Shown here piece after piece: positions 45,101-53,464 of a stretch of 64,000 nt of DNA. Position 1 is the stretch's first letter. Each line of letters begins with the position of its first letter. Below the pieces are notes generated by a model. It made no database searches, was not told the origin of the DNA, and was given only the letters and a program-made list of their open reading frames with translations. The stretch lies in contig JALCBJ010000026.1 of NCBI GenBank assembly GCA_028066595.1, positions 1-64,000 of the forward strand, given 5' to 3'. Source of the stretch: Thermoanaerobaculia bacterium. GTDB taxonomy: Bacteria > Acidobacteriota > Thermoanaerobaculia > Multivoradales > J023. The position numbers were made by a program, and so were the translations under genes.

Positions 45101-45711
45101 ATGCGATCCGCATCGCTCTCCCGAGGCCCCAGCCAGATGTGGTGCCGGTGAGTGAACGCGCGAGCGCCAAGCTGTTCAGCAAAAGCCCGATCTGTGGATC
45201 GATCGTGGACTCGGACGTGCCCGAAGTCGTATCCGAAGCGTGGTTCCAGCGAAGCCCGAAGCTCCGCCGACAACGGCCTACCGCGACCGGAGAGCTCGGT
45301 CTCCGGCCGTCCGGCGCCCCGGCCTGGCGTCGCACGCCGTAGAGGAACGCTCGAGATCGCGGTGCCGGATCCTGGCGGTTCTTGCCGTCCTACCAGGCGT
45401 TCGGCGATCTCGTTGGCCTCTCGCTCTAGCGGGTCCTCGAATTGCCCGGCCTGCGACGACGAAGGCTTGGCCTGCACGGGAACTCCCGTTCCCACGCCAA
45501 TGCCGAAAGCTCTGCGACGCGCGGCCGAACTCGCGAGAGGACCGCCCACCGGGAGTCTATGTGCACCGCGAGCGGAGGGATTCTGCTTGACTCGGTGGCT
45601 CAGCCGTTGCTCCGTCATCTGTCGGTTAGCCCGAGCCGCCACAGACCTCATGGGAGGCAGGCGCAGGCGTTCCCGCCGACGGCGATTCGATTCGCTGGCG
45701 GGAGCAGCCAA
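42115..45711 (-). CDS. DUF4157 effector with two HNH-like nuclease modules
   Basis: About 1,198 aa. DUF4157 lies near residues 155-230 (FGYDFGHVRVHDRSTDRAF, HELTH). The same long helical domain as in the 1,835-aa protein follows (KGAVFGWLMGTVSSGGINLP; MMNPAGALFTVAQAIYKTV), then a charged linker and two related C-terminal HNH-like units. The first has VDHIRDQALAEGAG...AAKNRAAN, the second YEIDHVRDRALGGKDGPKN...NHDKVRAN. Each shows the DH...N...N/H pattern of HNH endonucleases. Role: candidate nuclease effector carried by the injection system. The start is set at TTG 45711, because GGAGG lies eight bases upstream. The longer frame overlaps the ATPase gene by 119 bases without need. Confidence 0.82.
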   Translation of the reverse strand: MAAPASESNRRRRERLRLPPMRSVAARANRQMTEQRLSHRVKQNPSARGAHRLPVGGPLASSAARRRAFGIGVGTGVPVQAKPSSSQAGQFEDPLEREANEIAERLVGRQEPPGSGTAISSVPLRRATPGRGAGRPETELSGRGRPLSAELRASLEPRFGYDFGHVRVHDRSTDRAFAEQLGARAFTHRHHIWLGPRESDADRMLMAHELTHVLQQGTGTRRAVGTAPVAVTKTGPKVQKLSFSGLLEKVASYIPGYNLIVLILGRSPITGKAVQRTGLKLLEAALGLIPVLGPVWFEQLKKAKVAEKAGSWLDGEFKKLGITWSGIEKLLEEFRSRAHWLAVWKNKSLIQEIFGPTWNRILRFLGNAKAKLKELILEGALRLAGSASQKVLAVFQKSRKVFTKIVDDPGQFITNFLNAIGQGFGRFGKNLGKHLKGAVFGWLMGTVSSGGINLPQKLDARGVFGLVMEVLGLTYDNVKAKLTKKLGPKAAKVIELLERSLGFFGEFAKKGPAALWEKVQQSLGNLRDLVIGKIRDWVVVRVVGAAVTRLLAMMNPAGALFTVAQAIYKTVMFFIDRWEQIKSLVVSIFGSIHDIAFGKLQKASEYIEKTLATGMTLAISFMARFLGLGGIGKKIQELVQTVRRPVNRALDKLISWLVKKGKALWGKAKATASRLKGKLVAWWKTTRVFKSRKGKNHKLFYRRKGRRAILMVASKETPVNSKNRKSAGGKAGAGLLPEPEQRRADALASELESQPASEQGTQSPAGTASRKRAESEVQGLMESSLDEGGAGQGTEQDPVLINWYKTAEAYAKIRVESTGGKVTMYSIDGGTSLAVPNPARGGDYSLKVDTDNLNPPSTSWLVGARKASKSHSERINQSLKQVGSVEDAGGTQLRSEEAKVHVDHIRDQALAEGAGVRDETRNAWYLTAAKNRAANATQKQYVLYKGAVSSLGDILTDKPHVVVDGTASIPGGGTPIGPGASMDEPYLGAQASQGLESLSDQDKFQGTAGDPVRIKWWKRPSDYVSIDQKQVSGGLPPAIMPDPNYLNPTGISWKVEGDTESKTLFSSRFNRKVRAKLGVKRDRDIPIVEVSLEYGGSRIQPDRDEELYEIDHVRDRALGGKDGPKNVWPIPKTNHDKVRANVEQYVLFRGKSVKAGQLKGPVHVKVHSRPGLPSSSAVNTEDSPVGYQKVRGQWQRRS

Positions 45712-45712
45712 G

Positions 45713-47878
45713 TCAGTTGCCTCCGAGAGCCGCGGCGAAGGCCTCGAAACCGCCGTCGCGGGAGCCGGTGGGCAACGCGTCGAGCGGGAAGGTGCCACCC
45801 GCCTTTCGATACTCGCTGCGTAATGCCGCATCGAGGTGTCGAACGCTCACGGTGTCGCTACCGTCGTCGAGCGCCAGCAAGGCGGCGTGGAGCGCGGCGT
45901 TGCGCAGCTGGCCGCCGTGGAGCGTGCAACGTACTGCCACCTGTTCGAGATAGTGATCATCCACACGGTGATCCATCGGCAAGTGCAACCCGAGGATTCG
46001 CAAGCGCTCGTCGGCCTGGGGCGGGAAGAAAGGAATCACCACGTCCATGCGGCGCTGGAAGGCCGGATCGATGTTGTCGCCCAGGTTGGTGGTCACGAGC
46101 ACGATGCCTTGGTAGTGCTCGAGACGCTGGAGCAAGTAGTTGGTCTCGAGATTGGCGTAGCGGTCGTTGGCCGAGCGCACTTCGGTGCGATGGCCGAGCA
46201 GCGCGTCGCCTTCGTCCAGGAGCAGCACCACATCGAGCGCCTCGGCGCGCGAGAGCACGCGGTGCAGGTTCTTCTCGGTCTCGCCGATGTATTTGTTGAT
46301 CACCGCTGCCAGGTCGACACGGTAGAGGTCCATGCCGAGCTCGGCGGCAAGGATCTTCGCGGCCAGCGTCTTGCCTGTACCACTAGGTCCGGTCATGAGG
46401 GCGCGAACACCGCGGTTGGAGCCGGTACCGAACGCAGGGCCGAGCCGGTCGAGCAGGCGCTCGCGATGCCGACAGCGACGTTCGAGCTCGAACAACTTCT
46501 CGCCGGTGGTATCGGCAGTCACCAGGTGGCTCCAGGATCCGGCGACGTCGAGCCGGCTCGCGAGGGTGTCGAGCAGCTGACGGTTCAAGGTGCGGCTCGC
46601 CCGGCGGACATCTTCGAGCGCCACGTCTTGGCGGCCATCGAGCTCGGTGCTGGCGCGCGCCATGCGCGCGACGCGCCGGATATACCCATCCGACAGGTGG
46701 AATCGGGCGGCGATCTCGCCTAGCTCGGCCGGTTCCTCACCCAGCGCGCGGCTCCAGATCCGATGGCGAAGCTCGGAGCGAGGTGGAGGAAGCCGGAGTG
46801 TCAGGTTGCGCTCCGCCACCTCGCCGTCGAGGCCACCCTCACTACCCAGCACGAAGCCCACCGGACCCTCGTAGCCTTCCAGGTCGGGAGCTTTGGCAGT
46901 CTCTCCTGGGCCCAGCTCGCATCGGATCACCGGTAGTGAGCGCGTCATCGTGCACAGCGGTCCGAGCAGGCGCCAGGCCTCCTCGTCGGACGACGGCAGC
47001 TCCGGCAGAGCGACCATCCCGCAGCCCAACGCTTTGGCGATGGCTCCGTGGATCTCCAGTGCGTCGCTACCCGGATCGCAACGCAGGATCACGGAACGGA
47101 CTCGCCCCCCTTGCAAGAGATCGGGAAGGCGCTCGAGGCGGCCACGCAACTCCTCGGGAACGATCAGCTCGTCGAGCGCCGCCAAGTCGTGCCGAGGTCG
47201 GTGCCGGGCCCAGTTCGCGGGCCGGGCCTCCACGCGGCCGCGAGCGGCGTCCCACAGGAGAGGTGGCACCCGCAAGACCCATTCGGCGCGCGGCGCCCGG
47301 CGATCGAGAGCCTGGACAAAGCCGGCACCGAGCAAAGGTCGACACAGGCTCCAGGGATCGACGACACCTGCCCGTACTTCCTCGAGCATCATCTGGCCCG
47401 CCAGCTCGAGGGTCGGGCGACGGGCGTCGAGGGGCTGCTGCAGCTCGGCAAAGACCGTCCCGAAACGAGAATCTTCTTCCACCAGACCTATGGCCATGAA
47501 GGCGAGTCGGCCGGCAAAGGCGACCGATGGTTCGGATGCGTCGACGACGTCACTGTCTTCGTCGAGGTCCGCCATTCGATCGAGTGCCAGCAGTGGAAGA
47601 TGGCCTTCGCATCGGCCCTCGAAGACGAGAATCTGCTCTCGCCACCAGGCGATCCCATCGCTCCAGGTCAGGCCCTCGGGCATTCGCGGTCGCATCTCGA
47701 GGAAGTACTCACCGAGGAATGGAAAACGCTCGAAGGCCTGCTCCAGGCTCGAGTCGCTGAGCTCGGCCAGCTGCCGCAGGTGGTTCACCAGGCGAAAGAT
47801 GGCTGCGTAGAGGTTGAGGACGAAGTGGCCACCGGCGTCGGCCGGCAGATCTTCGAAGGCGCTGGAAGGTGGACGCAT
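45713..47878 (-). CDS. AAA+ ATPase of the contractile injection system (Afp15-like)
   Basis: 721 aa. The N-terminal ~450 residues are a helical and degenerate-AAA region (LRQLAELSDSSLEQAFERFP; SVILRCDPGSDALEIH). The C-terminal AAA+ core has Walker A GPSGTGKT near residue 495, Walker B VVLLLDEGDALLG, sensor-1 VLVTTNLGDNIDPAF and the arginine-finger pair FQRRMD. Such ATPases are constant members of eCIS gene sets and are thought to act in assembly or cargo loading. It lies between the 613-aa-class unknown (36 bases upstream) and the DUF4157 genes (one base downstream), which fits effector loading. Confidence 0.9.
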   Translation of the reverse strand: MRPPSSAFEDLPADAGGHFVLNLYAAIFRLVNHLRQLAELSDSSLEQAFERFPFLGEYFLEMRPRMPEGLTWSDGIAWWREQILVFEGRCEGHLPLLALDRMADLDEDSDVVDASEPSVAFAGRLAFMAIGLVEEDSRFGTVFAELQQPLDARRPTLELAGQMMLEEVRAGVVDPWSLCRPLLGAGFVQALDRRAPRAEWVLRVPPLLWDAARGRVEARPANWARHRPRHDLAALDELIVPEELRGRLERLPDLLQGGRVRSVILRCDPGSDALEIHGAIAKALGCGMVALPELPSSDEEAWRLLGPLCTMTRSLPVIRCELGPGETAKAPDLEGYEGPVGFVLGSEGGLDGEVAERNLTLRLPPPRSELRHRIWSRALGEEPAELGEIAARFHLSDGYIRRVARMARASTELDGRQDVALEDVRRASRTLNRQLLDTLASRLDVAGSWSHLVTADTTGEKLFELERRCRHRERLLDRLGPAFGTGSNRGVRALMTGPSGTGKTLAAKILAAELGMDLYRVDLAAVINKYIGETEKNLHRVLSRAEALDVVLLLDEGDALLGHRTEVRSANDRYANLETNYLLQRLEHYQGIVLVTTNLGDNIDPAFQRRMDVVIPFFPPQADERLRILGLHLPMDHRVDDHYLEQVAVRCTLHGGQLRNAALHAALLALDDGSDTVSVRHLDAALRSEYRKAGGTFPLDALPTGSRDGGFEAFAAALGGN
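45720..45724 (-). promoter_or_regulatory. Ribosome-binding site inside the ATPase 3' end deciding a TTG start
   Basis: GGAGG on the minus strand, within the last codons of the ATPase gene, is eight bases before TTG 45711. This implies translational coupling of ATPase and effector. Confidence 0.6.
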
Positions 47879-47914
47879 GGCTTGGTTCCTGAACTACTGA
47901 TTCGCGTTCGGTGG

Positions 47915-49750
47915 CTATCGGAAGTGGAAGAGCACGACCCGACCCAGCTCCGGCACCCAGCCGGGATCGCGATCGAGGCCGGCCTGCCGAACCGGTACGG
48001 AGATGTGGTCGAGGGGCACCACGAGATCGACGTGGGTGCCGGTGACGTACAGCCGGCCGGGCACGGCGAGGAGCACGGTCGCCAGCTCGGGCCGCCAGGG
48101 CTCGTCGCCGAGCGCTGCAGCGAGGCGTTGGCGCAGTGCCTGCAGCAGGATGTCGGGTAGCCCATGGCGCATGTCGTGCGAGCGACCGCGGAGGGTGGCG
48201 AGGGCGGCCCAGATCGGATCCGCGTCGACGGATCCACCGCGGTCCGGACCCGAGCCTGGGTCGTACTCCATCTCGTCGACCAGACCACGCGCGAACAGCT
48301 CCAAGACTCCCCAGCCACTCAGTGGTGAAGATCCGATCCGCGGCGCAAGGTCCCAGACATTCCCGAGCTCACCGTGTTCCTCCGTGAGGTGAGGCAACGC
48401 GTTGATCAGATACAGGACGCCGCCGAGCCCCGTGTCTACGCCCTCGGTGAGCGCAGCGACAGGGTCTTGCCACTCGGTCCTGCTCGAGTCATGCCGAGAG
48501 GTTGCGGGCTCCTGCGCCGAAGTGGAATCGGCATCCAGCCCTGCTGGGACACCGGCGGCGAGCTGCTCGGTGGGAGCTGTCTCGACAGCTCCAGGCCAGG
48601 AGATGTCTGGACTCTGTGGAGCGTCCCCAGCGAGCTCTTCGCCGAGTCGCGGCACGTCCTCAAGATCAGACGCGGCCGCGGGATGGGTGGCATCTGCCAC
48701 CGAGCTCCGGTGCGAGGAAACAGCCATCTCATCCCCGAACGAGCGTCCCGCCTCTCTGGAAGAACGCCCGACTTCCTTCGGAGCTGGCACACCTTCTTCC
48801 GACAAGTGGCCGATCGGCGCGAAAGGCTTTTCCCTCCGTTCCGCTTTGCTCCGATCGCTCGTCTCCTGCGCCTGGTCTCGCAGACCGGAGGAGCCGAGCT
48901 CGTCGTCCTGCGACTCGACGGATGGCTGGGAGACCCTTGCGTCTTCTTGCGCGATCGCGCCCGACCGTCGCCAGTAGCTCTGCACCTCGGAGAGGAAGAC
49001 GGCGCTACGGACTTCAGACGGACAGTGGGCCAAGCCCATCGCCAAGCCGAGCAACGCCGAATGCTCCCCCGTGGGTAAGGCGGTCCCGGAGTCGGGCAAC
49101 CAGTTCTCCCACGGCGCCGACTGCGGGGTCGCAATCGCTCGACCTGGCGGCACCAAAGCCGGATCGAGCCGGTGGGCTTCGACCATGGCGACGAGCGTCG
49201 CGATCGCAGCTTCCCGATCGAGAGCCGACATCACCTGCCGGACCGCGTTCATCTCGACCAGTCGCACGAGAGTCGCCGGCAGCTCGCGGGCATGCTCGGC
49301 CAGCAAATCCCCGAGACTTGCGGGCAGACCACGCCGCACCACCCGCCACCACCAGGTGCCGGCGCCTCCCGAAACGAGATCGCGAGTCAAGCAGGCGAGG
49401 AGCTCGGCGCGGTCGCGAAAGCAGACAGCAGGTGCAGTCGCCGGCACGGGACCGTCCGCGGGTCGCGAGGCGGAGCGATACAGACCCGCGAGACGAGATC
49501 GCACTGCGGACTCCCACGCCGGGTCAGTGCGTGGCACGCCGGGTCGAGGCGCGAGGCGCCCTGGCAGCGGATCCGCCAGTCGGCGAACCACCAACACCAC
49601 CGACGGGGGCAACTCCACGGGTAGCAGGTCAGCCCCCGCCAGCTGTGCGGTCACCGCCAGCCGCAAAGCGGTCGGCGACGACTGCCCCGCTGCACTGGCT
49701 GGGTGACGCACCGTCAGGGTGCCGATCCGAGCGGCTGCCTCAGACCACAT
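47915..49750 (-). CDS. Injection-system-associated protein of unknown function
   Basis: 611 aa, soluble, Ala/Arg/Leu rich. I do not know a named family. Two folded parts are visible: residues ~1-230 (LLACLTRDLVSGG, GTWWWRVVRRGLPASLGDLL, ALDREAAIATLVAMVEAH) and ~430-611 (GGVLYLINALPHLTEEHGEL; LPDILLQALRQRLAAALGDE; VDLVVPLDHISVPVRQAGLD). They are joined by a charged, low-complexity linker. The second part contains a short beta domain reading YVTGTHVDLVVPL. ATG 49750 is preferred over TTG 49756, because GAGG lies six bases before the ATG. It sits between the vWA-barrel gene and the ATPase, so an accessory or cytoplasmic assembly role is plausible. Confidence 0.65.
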   Translation of the reverse strand: MWSEAAARIGTLTVRHPASAAGQSSPTALRLAVTAQLAGADLLPVELPPSVVLVVRRLADPLPGRLAPRPGVPRTDPAWESAVRSRLAGLYRSASRPADGPVPATAPAVCFRDRAELLACLTRDLVSGGAGTWWWRVVRRGLPASLGDLLAEHARELPATLVRLVEMNAVRQVMSALDREAAIATLVAMVEAHRLDPALVPPGRAIATPQSAPWENWLPDSGTALPTGEHSALLGLAMGLAHCPSEVRSAVFLSEVQSYWRRSGAIAQEDARVSQPSVESQDDELGSSGLRDQAQETSDRSKAERREKPFAPIGHLSEEGVPAPKEVGRSSREAGRSFGDEMAVSSHRSSVADATHPAAASDLEDVPRLGEELAGDAPQSPDISWPGAVETAPTEQLAAGVPAGLDADSTSAQEPATSRHDSSRTEWQDPVAALTEGVDTGLGGVLYLINALPHLTEEHGELGNVWDLAPRIGSSPLSGWGVLELFARGLVDEMEYDPGSGPDRGGSVDADPIWAALATLRGRSHDMRHGLPDILLQALRQRLAAALGDEPWRPELATVLLAVPGRLYVTGTHVDLVVPLDHISVPVRQAGLDRDPGWVPELGRVVLFHFR

Positions 49751-49758
49751 CGCCAACC

Positions 49759-52605
49759 TCAGAAGGAGTAGCGGAAGCCGCCCAGCAACTCGAGGAACTC
49801 GAAATCGTTGTCCGACACCGAGTGGTACTTCAATGTTCCTTCGAGGGCCCAGTCCGACGGTAGGTTCAGCTGGAAGCCCGTGAACAGGCTGAATCCGTTC
49901 TCACGAGGTCCGGGGCTGAATTCGTACGTGCCGATCCCCAAACCGAAGAACCAGTCGGCCCGCGACGTCAACGGAACGTAGCGTTTTGTATAGAGCGACA
50001 GATGCGTCACGTCGGGCTCGAAACCTCCAGGTCCGTCGAACTGATCCCAGCCCAGGAAAAGGCCGAATGCCCACGGGTTGGGTAGCGCGTACTCGAGGTC
50101 GAGGCCTGCGGCCAGTCCGCCGTTCAAGACGTCCCCAGCGTCACCGACGGGCTCGGCGAGGCCAAGATGGAGGCCGAACGACCATGGGCCAGCCGAGCCG
50201 GGGGGCCGACTCGGAGAACCCACGGAGGTGGAGTCGTCGAGGGGCGACGGCAGATCTTCAGGCAGCACGGCGTCCGTGATGACCACGGTGTCGGGGATGA
50301 AGTGCAGAGTGAGCGCAGGCGGACCGCCCGAGAACGCCACGTTGGCAGAGTAGCTACCGTCGAGGTTGTCGCGCAGTTTGGTGGGCTGCACGCCCGGGCC
50401 CGAGACCCAGAAATAGTTGCCCCAGCCCGGCCCCATGCGATGGCCGAATCGTGTTCGGGGCACAGCGCGTACCCCCAGCAGGTCGCCTTCCAGTAGTGTC
50501 GTGCTGAAGTTCGTCTCGGTGTCGTCAGGAACTGCCCTCGCGTAGACCGTCACTTGCTTGTGGCGACGGAAGCTCCCTCCCTCGGTGGTCGAGCCCTCCA
50601 GTGTGACGACGAAGTCGGAGTGTCCATCTTCCTCGAAGGAGATCTCCGCGCTGTAGATGCCATCGCCGGCTTGGCGATCTCCCCCGGTGCCGTCGTCGTT
50701 CAGCTGCGTCGATTCGACGATGCGATCCAGAACACTTGGATCACCCTCGACAGTGTTCTGGAGCTTGGCCCCGGCGGCATCGAGCTCGGCATCTCCATCC
50801 GCTGGGCGGTCGGTGCCGGCCCTGCTGTCGGAGAGCAGCTCGCCGAGCGTCGTTGCGGGACCGGATCTCTGCACGCGGAGTCGAGCGGGATCCAGACCCT
50901 GGAGCGGCTCGCCGTAGGACGTCAACTCGGCCTCGATCAGGACAGGCTCACCCACGGCGAACGTCTGGCCTCGTGCTCCGATCCTCGAATCGAGACCGAC
51001 ATCGTCGGTCAGAACCAGGAGGTGGAACGGCACGCCGCCGATCTGGTCGCCTGGATCGGACACCTCGATCTCGATGTCCCAATCGCCGGCCAGATGATCG
51101 ACCGAACGGCCGATCGCTCGGGTGAAGCTCGCCAGACCGGTCTCCCCACACCGTCGCTCGAAGTCGGAAGCTCCCGGCGGACGCACGCGCAAGCACATCG
51201 GGATGTGTCGACGCTCCCAGGCCAGCCCGATCACGATGGCCTGTGTCGTGGACGTCACCGGGACCGTCGCGGCGAACGGACCCGTGGCACTGACGACATC
51301 GCGGCCCGCCAGGACGGTTTGCCAGGTGTTGGTTTCCAGGAAGTTCTGCAGAATTCCGGCGAAGAACGGCACCAAGTCGCCGGCGTCGTCCTCGCTGTTG
51401 AGGTAAAAGCCGCCGGTGGCACGAGCCACGTCTTGGTTGATGGCAGCCGACACCGCGGTACCCGTACCGACCGTGACGGAGTAGATCTGGTAGTTCCCGA
51501 GGTTGGGTAGATCTGGGCCGTCGGTGGCTCCCGAAGAGTGGGTGAATACCCTGCCGGCAGTGACGTCCGCACCAACGAACTCGTTGGTGTTCTGCCGGCC
51601 GTCGCTCATCAGCAATGCGATCCGTCGGCGGTCGGCGACGCCACCCAGCTCCGCGTCGGCCAGCAGCAGCCCGTCGCCGATCGAGGTCGAGCCGGACGGC
51701 GAGACCGGGTCCGGGGAGACCCCGAATTGGTTCGCCGTCACCGTCGCGTCGATGCCCGTGACGTCGTGCAGTCCGGCTCCGAGCGAAGCCAAGAACTCCG
51801 CGTTCTGATTGAAGATCACGATCCCAACCTCGTCCGTCGGCACGGTGCCGAACGTCATGGACTCGGTACTCCGAACGTCTTCCAGGGTCATGAGGAAGGT
51901 CTCCACCGCATGGCTCAGCGATTCGATCTTGACGTTGTCCGGTCCGGCAGCCTCGGCCGGACGAGCCGAGCCGCCCATGCTGCCGGAACGGTCCAGAACC
52001 AACACAGCCTCGACACCGAACCGGCAGGTCTGCTCCGCGGCCGCAATGCCTCCGAGCTCGGCCACCGGCTCGCTGAGCGGTACCGGTCGTTCGCCGCCGT
52101 TGCATTGATTCATCGCGAAGTTCTGATCGATGCTGATCAGACAGACGTCTCCGATCCGGTCAGCGCCGCCATCGACTTCGATCGTCCAGGTCTCGTCTCC
52201 GGCCATCAGCGTCTGACAGTTGCCGCCGAAGTCCGTACCCGGATCGATGACGAATTTGTAGTTCCGCCGCCGAGGGTCGTCGGCCGGGAGATCGGAATCG
52301 GGGGGCAAGATGCGGACGAAGTCGGCACCGAAGACATGCGTCCAGCTGTTGTTGTCCGGATCCGCCACCGGCTGGAGCAGGTCCGACGTCTGGGGTCCAG
52401 CTCCGGGTGGATCCACGACGAATCGGATCGGGTCCTCCGTGTCGACCTGCACCGCCAAACGCAGCTTGGTGATCTGCTGCTGGCCCGGGGCATCCTTGCG
52501 CGGGACCTCGATATCGAACGTGTCTACGTCTGCCAACACCTGTGTCGTGCCGGCAAGAACTAGTGCCGTCAGAATCAGGCACCATCGTTTGTTTCTATGG
52601 ATCAT
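49759..52605 (-). CDS. Secreted vWA-domain protein with C-terminal outer-membrane barrel
   Basis: 948 aa. A Sec signal peptide (cleavage near ADA/VLA, residue ~25) is followed by a beta-rich part. A von Willebrand A domain follows from about residue 198 with an intact MIDAS: DRSGSM (Asp205), GSTSIGDG and LLMSDGRQNT. Two or three Ig-like segments come next. The last ~150 residues have amphipathic strands (AAGLDLEYALPNPWAFGLFLG; FFGLGIGTYEF) ending in a terminal Phe, as in outer-membrane barrels. It is therefore likely anchored in the outer membrane with the vWA part on one side. The start ATG 52605 (MIHRNKRW) has GGAG eight bases upstream. The longer frame to 53127 is antisense-like shadow. 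It follows the IPT/TIG gene in the injection-system set. Confidence 0.8.
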   Translation of the reverse strand: MIHRNKRWCLILTALVLAGTTQVLADVDTFDIEVPRKDAPGQQQITKLRLAVQVDTEDPIRFVVDPPGAGPQTSDLLQPVADPDNNSWTHVFGADFVRILPPDSDLPADDPRRRNYKFVIDPGTDFGGNCQTLMAGDETWTIEVDGGADRIGDVCLISIDQNFAMNQCNGGERPVPLSEPVAELGGIAAAEQTCRFGVEAVLVLDRSGSMGGSARPAEAAGPDNVKIESLSHAVETFLMTLEDVRSTESMTFGTVPTDEVGIVIFNQNAEFLASLGAGLHDVTGIDATVTANQFGVSPDPVSPSGSTSIGDGLLLADAELGGVADRRRIALLMSDGRQNTNEFVGADVTAGRVFTHSSGATDGPDLPNLGNYQIYSVTVGTGTAVSAAINQDVARATGGFYLNSEDDAGDLVPFFAGILQNFLETNTWQTVLAGRDVVSATGPFAATVPVTSTTQAIVIGLAWERRHIPMCLRVRPPGASDFERRCGETGLASFTRAIGRSVDHLAGDWDIEIEVSDPGDQIGGVPFHLLVLTDDVGLDSRIGARGQTFAVGEPVLIEAELTSYGEPLQGLDPARLRVQRSGPATTLGELLSDSRAGTDRPADGDAELDAAGAKLQNTVEGDPSVLDRIVESTQLNDDGTGGDRQAGDGIYSAEISFEEDGHSDFVVTLEGSTTEGGSFRRHKQVTVYARAVPDDTETNFSTTLLEGDLLGVRAVPRTRFGHRMGPGWGNYFWVSGPGVQPTKLRDNLDGSYSANVAFSGGPPALTLHFIPDTVVITDAVLPEDLPSPLDDSTSVGSPSRPPGSAGPWSFGLHLGLAEPVGDAGDVLNGGLAAGLDLEYALPNPWAFGLFLGWDQFDGPGGFEPDVTHLSLYTKRYVPLTSRADWFFGLGIGTYEFSPGPRENGFSLFTGFQLNLPSDWALEGTLKYHSVSDNDFEFLELLGGFRYSF

Positions 52606-52651
52606 TGGGGACTCCGTTCCGCTCTTGACGTGTTGCTCGGACTCTCGATGT

Positions 52652-53431
52652 TCAGCTGCGGAAAACGCGTGGTTCGGCCACCGCCGGATCTGCGACTCCG
52701 GGCGCGAAGACCCGTAGCCGAACCGGAACCACGCCGGCGATGGTGGTGATCTCTTGCATGTCGGGGACGATGAAACGCAGCACGTTGGGCCCCGAAGCTC
52801 CGATGTCGAGCTCGAGCTGGTCGCCCGGCAGCGGGTAGGTCTCGGCACCAGGGATGCCAAGGGGCGTGAGCTGGATCTCGTTGTCGGTGGGATCGCCGGC
52901 GAAGTTGCTCCCCTCGACCACCAGCGTGGTACCCATGGCCACCGGCGTGCCCGCCGGCTGCCCAGGTGGATGCACCGACGTGATCTCCGGCAACGGTGGT
53001 CCCTGGGCTGGCAGAAAACGAAACAGCCTCTGCGCCACGACGGTTCCGCGATGGACCCGAACGAAGAGGTTGCTTCCCCCTTCCGGCAAGCCGCCGAGAT
53101 CCGGAACCTCGAACTCCAACCTGCCACTGGTGCTCGTGGGACGGAATGCGTTCAGAGGCACGAACTGGCTGTTGCCGATGCTCACGGACTGGCCGGTCGG
53201 TGGAAAGGGAAAACCGCTTCCGACGATGGCGAGCACCCCACCGACCGCTACCTGGCTGATGGTGACACCCGCCGCCGACTCGAAGTGATCGATGACGATC
53301 GCGCCCGGCGAGGGTCCGCCACCGCCCGGGCCCATCGCAGCTTCCAACACTGCGAGCCGGTCGAGAATCTGATTGAACAGATCGGAGGAGATCACGTCTC
53401 CAGGTCGGACATGGTCGATTCCATTAGGCAT
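52652..53431 (-). CDS. IPT/TIG-domain protein of the injection-system set
   Basis: 259 aa, no signal peptide. An N-terminal helical segment (SSDLFNQILDRLAVLEAAMG) is followed by a Gly/Pro linker and two IPT/TIG-type Ig-like domains: VGGVLAIVGSGFPFPPTGQS and MGTTLVVEGSNFAGDPTDNE, each with the G.NF/G.GF turn. Such domains usually serve as adhesion or structural modules. Absence of a signal peptide and operon position suggest assembly onto the particle in the cytoplasm, perhaps as a fibre or decoration protein. AAGGAG stands six bases before the ATG. Confidence 0.75.
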   Translation of the reverse strand: MPNGIDHVRPGDVISSDLFNQILDRLAVLEAAMGPGGGGPSPGAIVIDHFESAAGVTISQVAVGGVLAIVGSGFPFPPTGQSVSIGNSQFVPLNAFRPTSTSGRLEFEVPDLGGLPEGGSNLFVRVHRGTVVAQRLFRFLPAQGPPLPEITSVHPPGQPAGTPVAMGTTLVVEGSNFAGDPTDNEIQLTPLGIPGAETYPLPGDQLELDIGASGPNVLRFIVPDMQEITTIAGVVPVRLRVFAPGVADPAVAEPRVFRS

Positions 53432-53464
53432 GGCTGGCTCCTTTTGGCTGGATGGATCGTGAAG

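Noticed and set aside
52606..53127. N-terminal extension of the vWA protein
   Set aside because: Arg/Ser-rich shadow of the IPT/TIG gene; MIHRNKRW start has both a ribosome site and a signal peptide.
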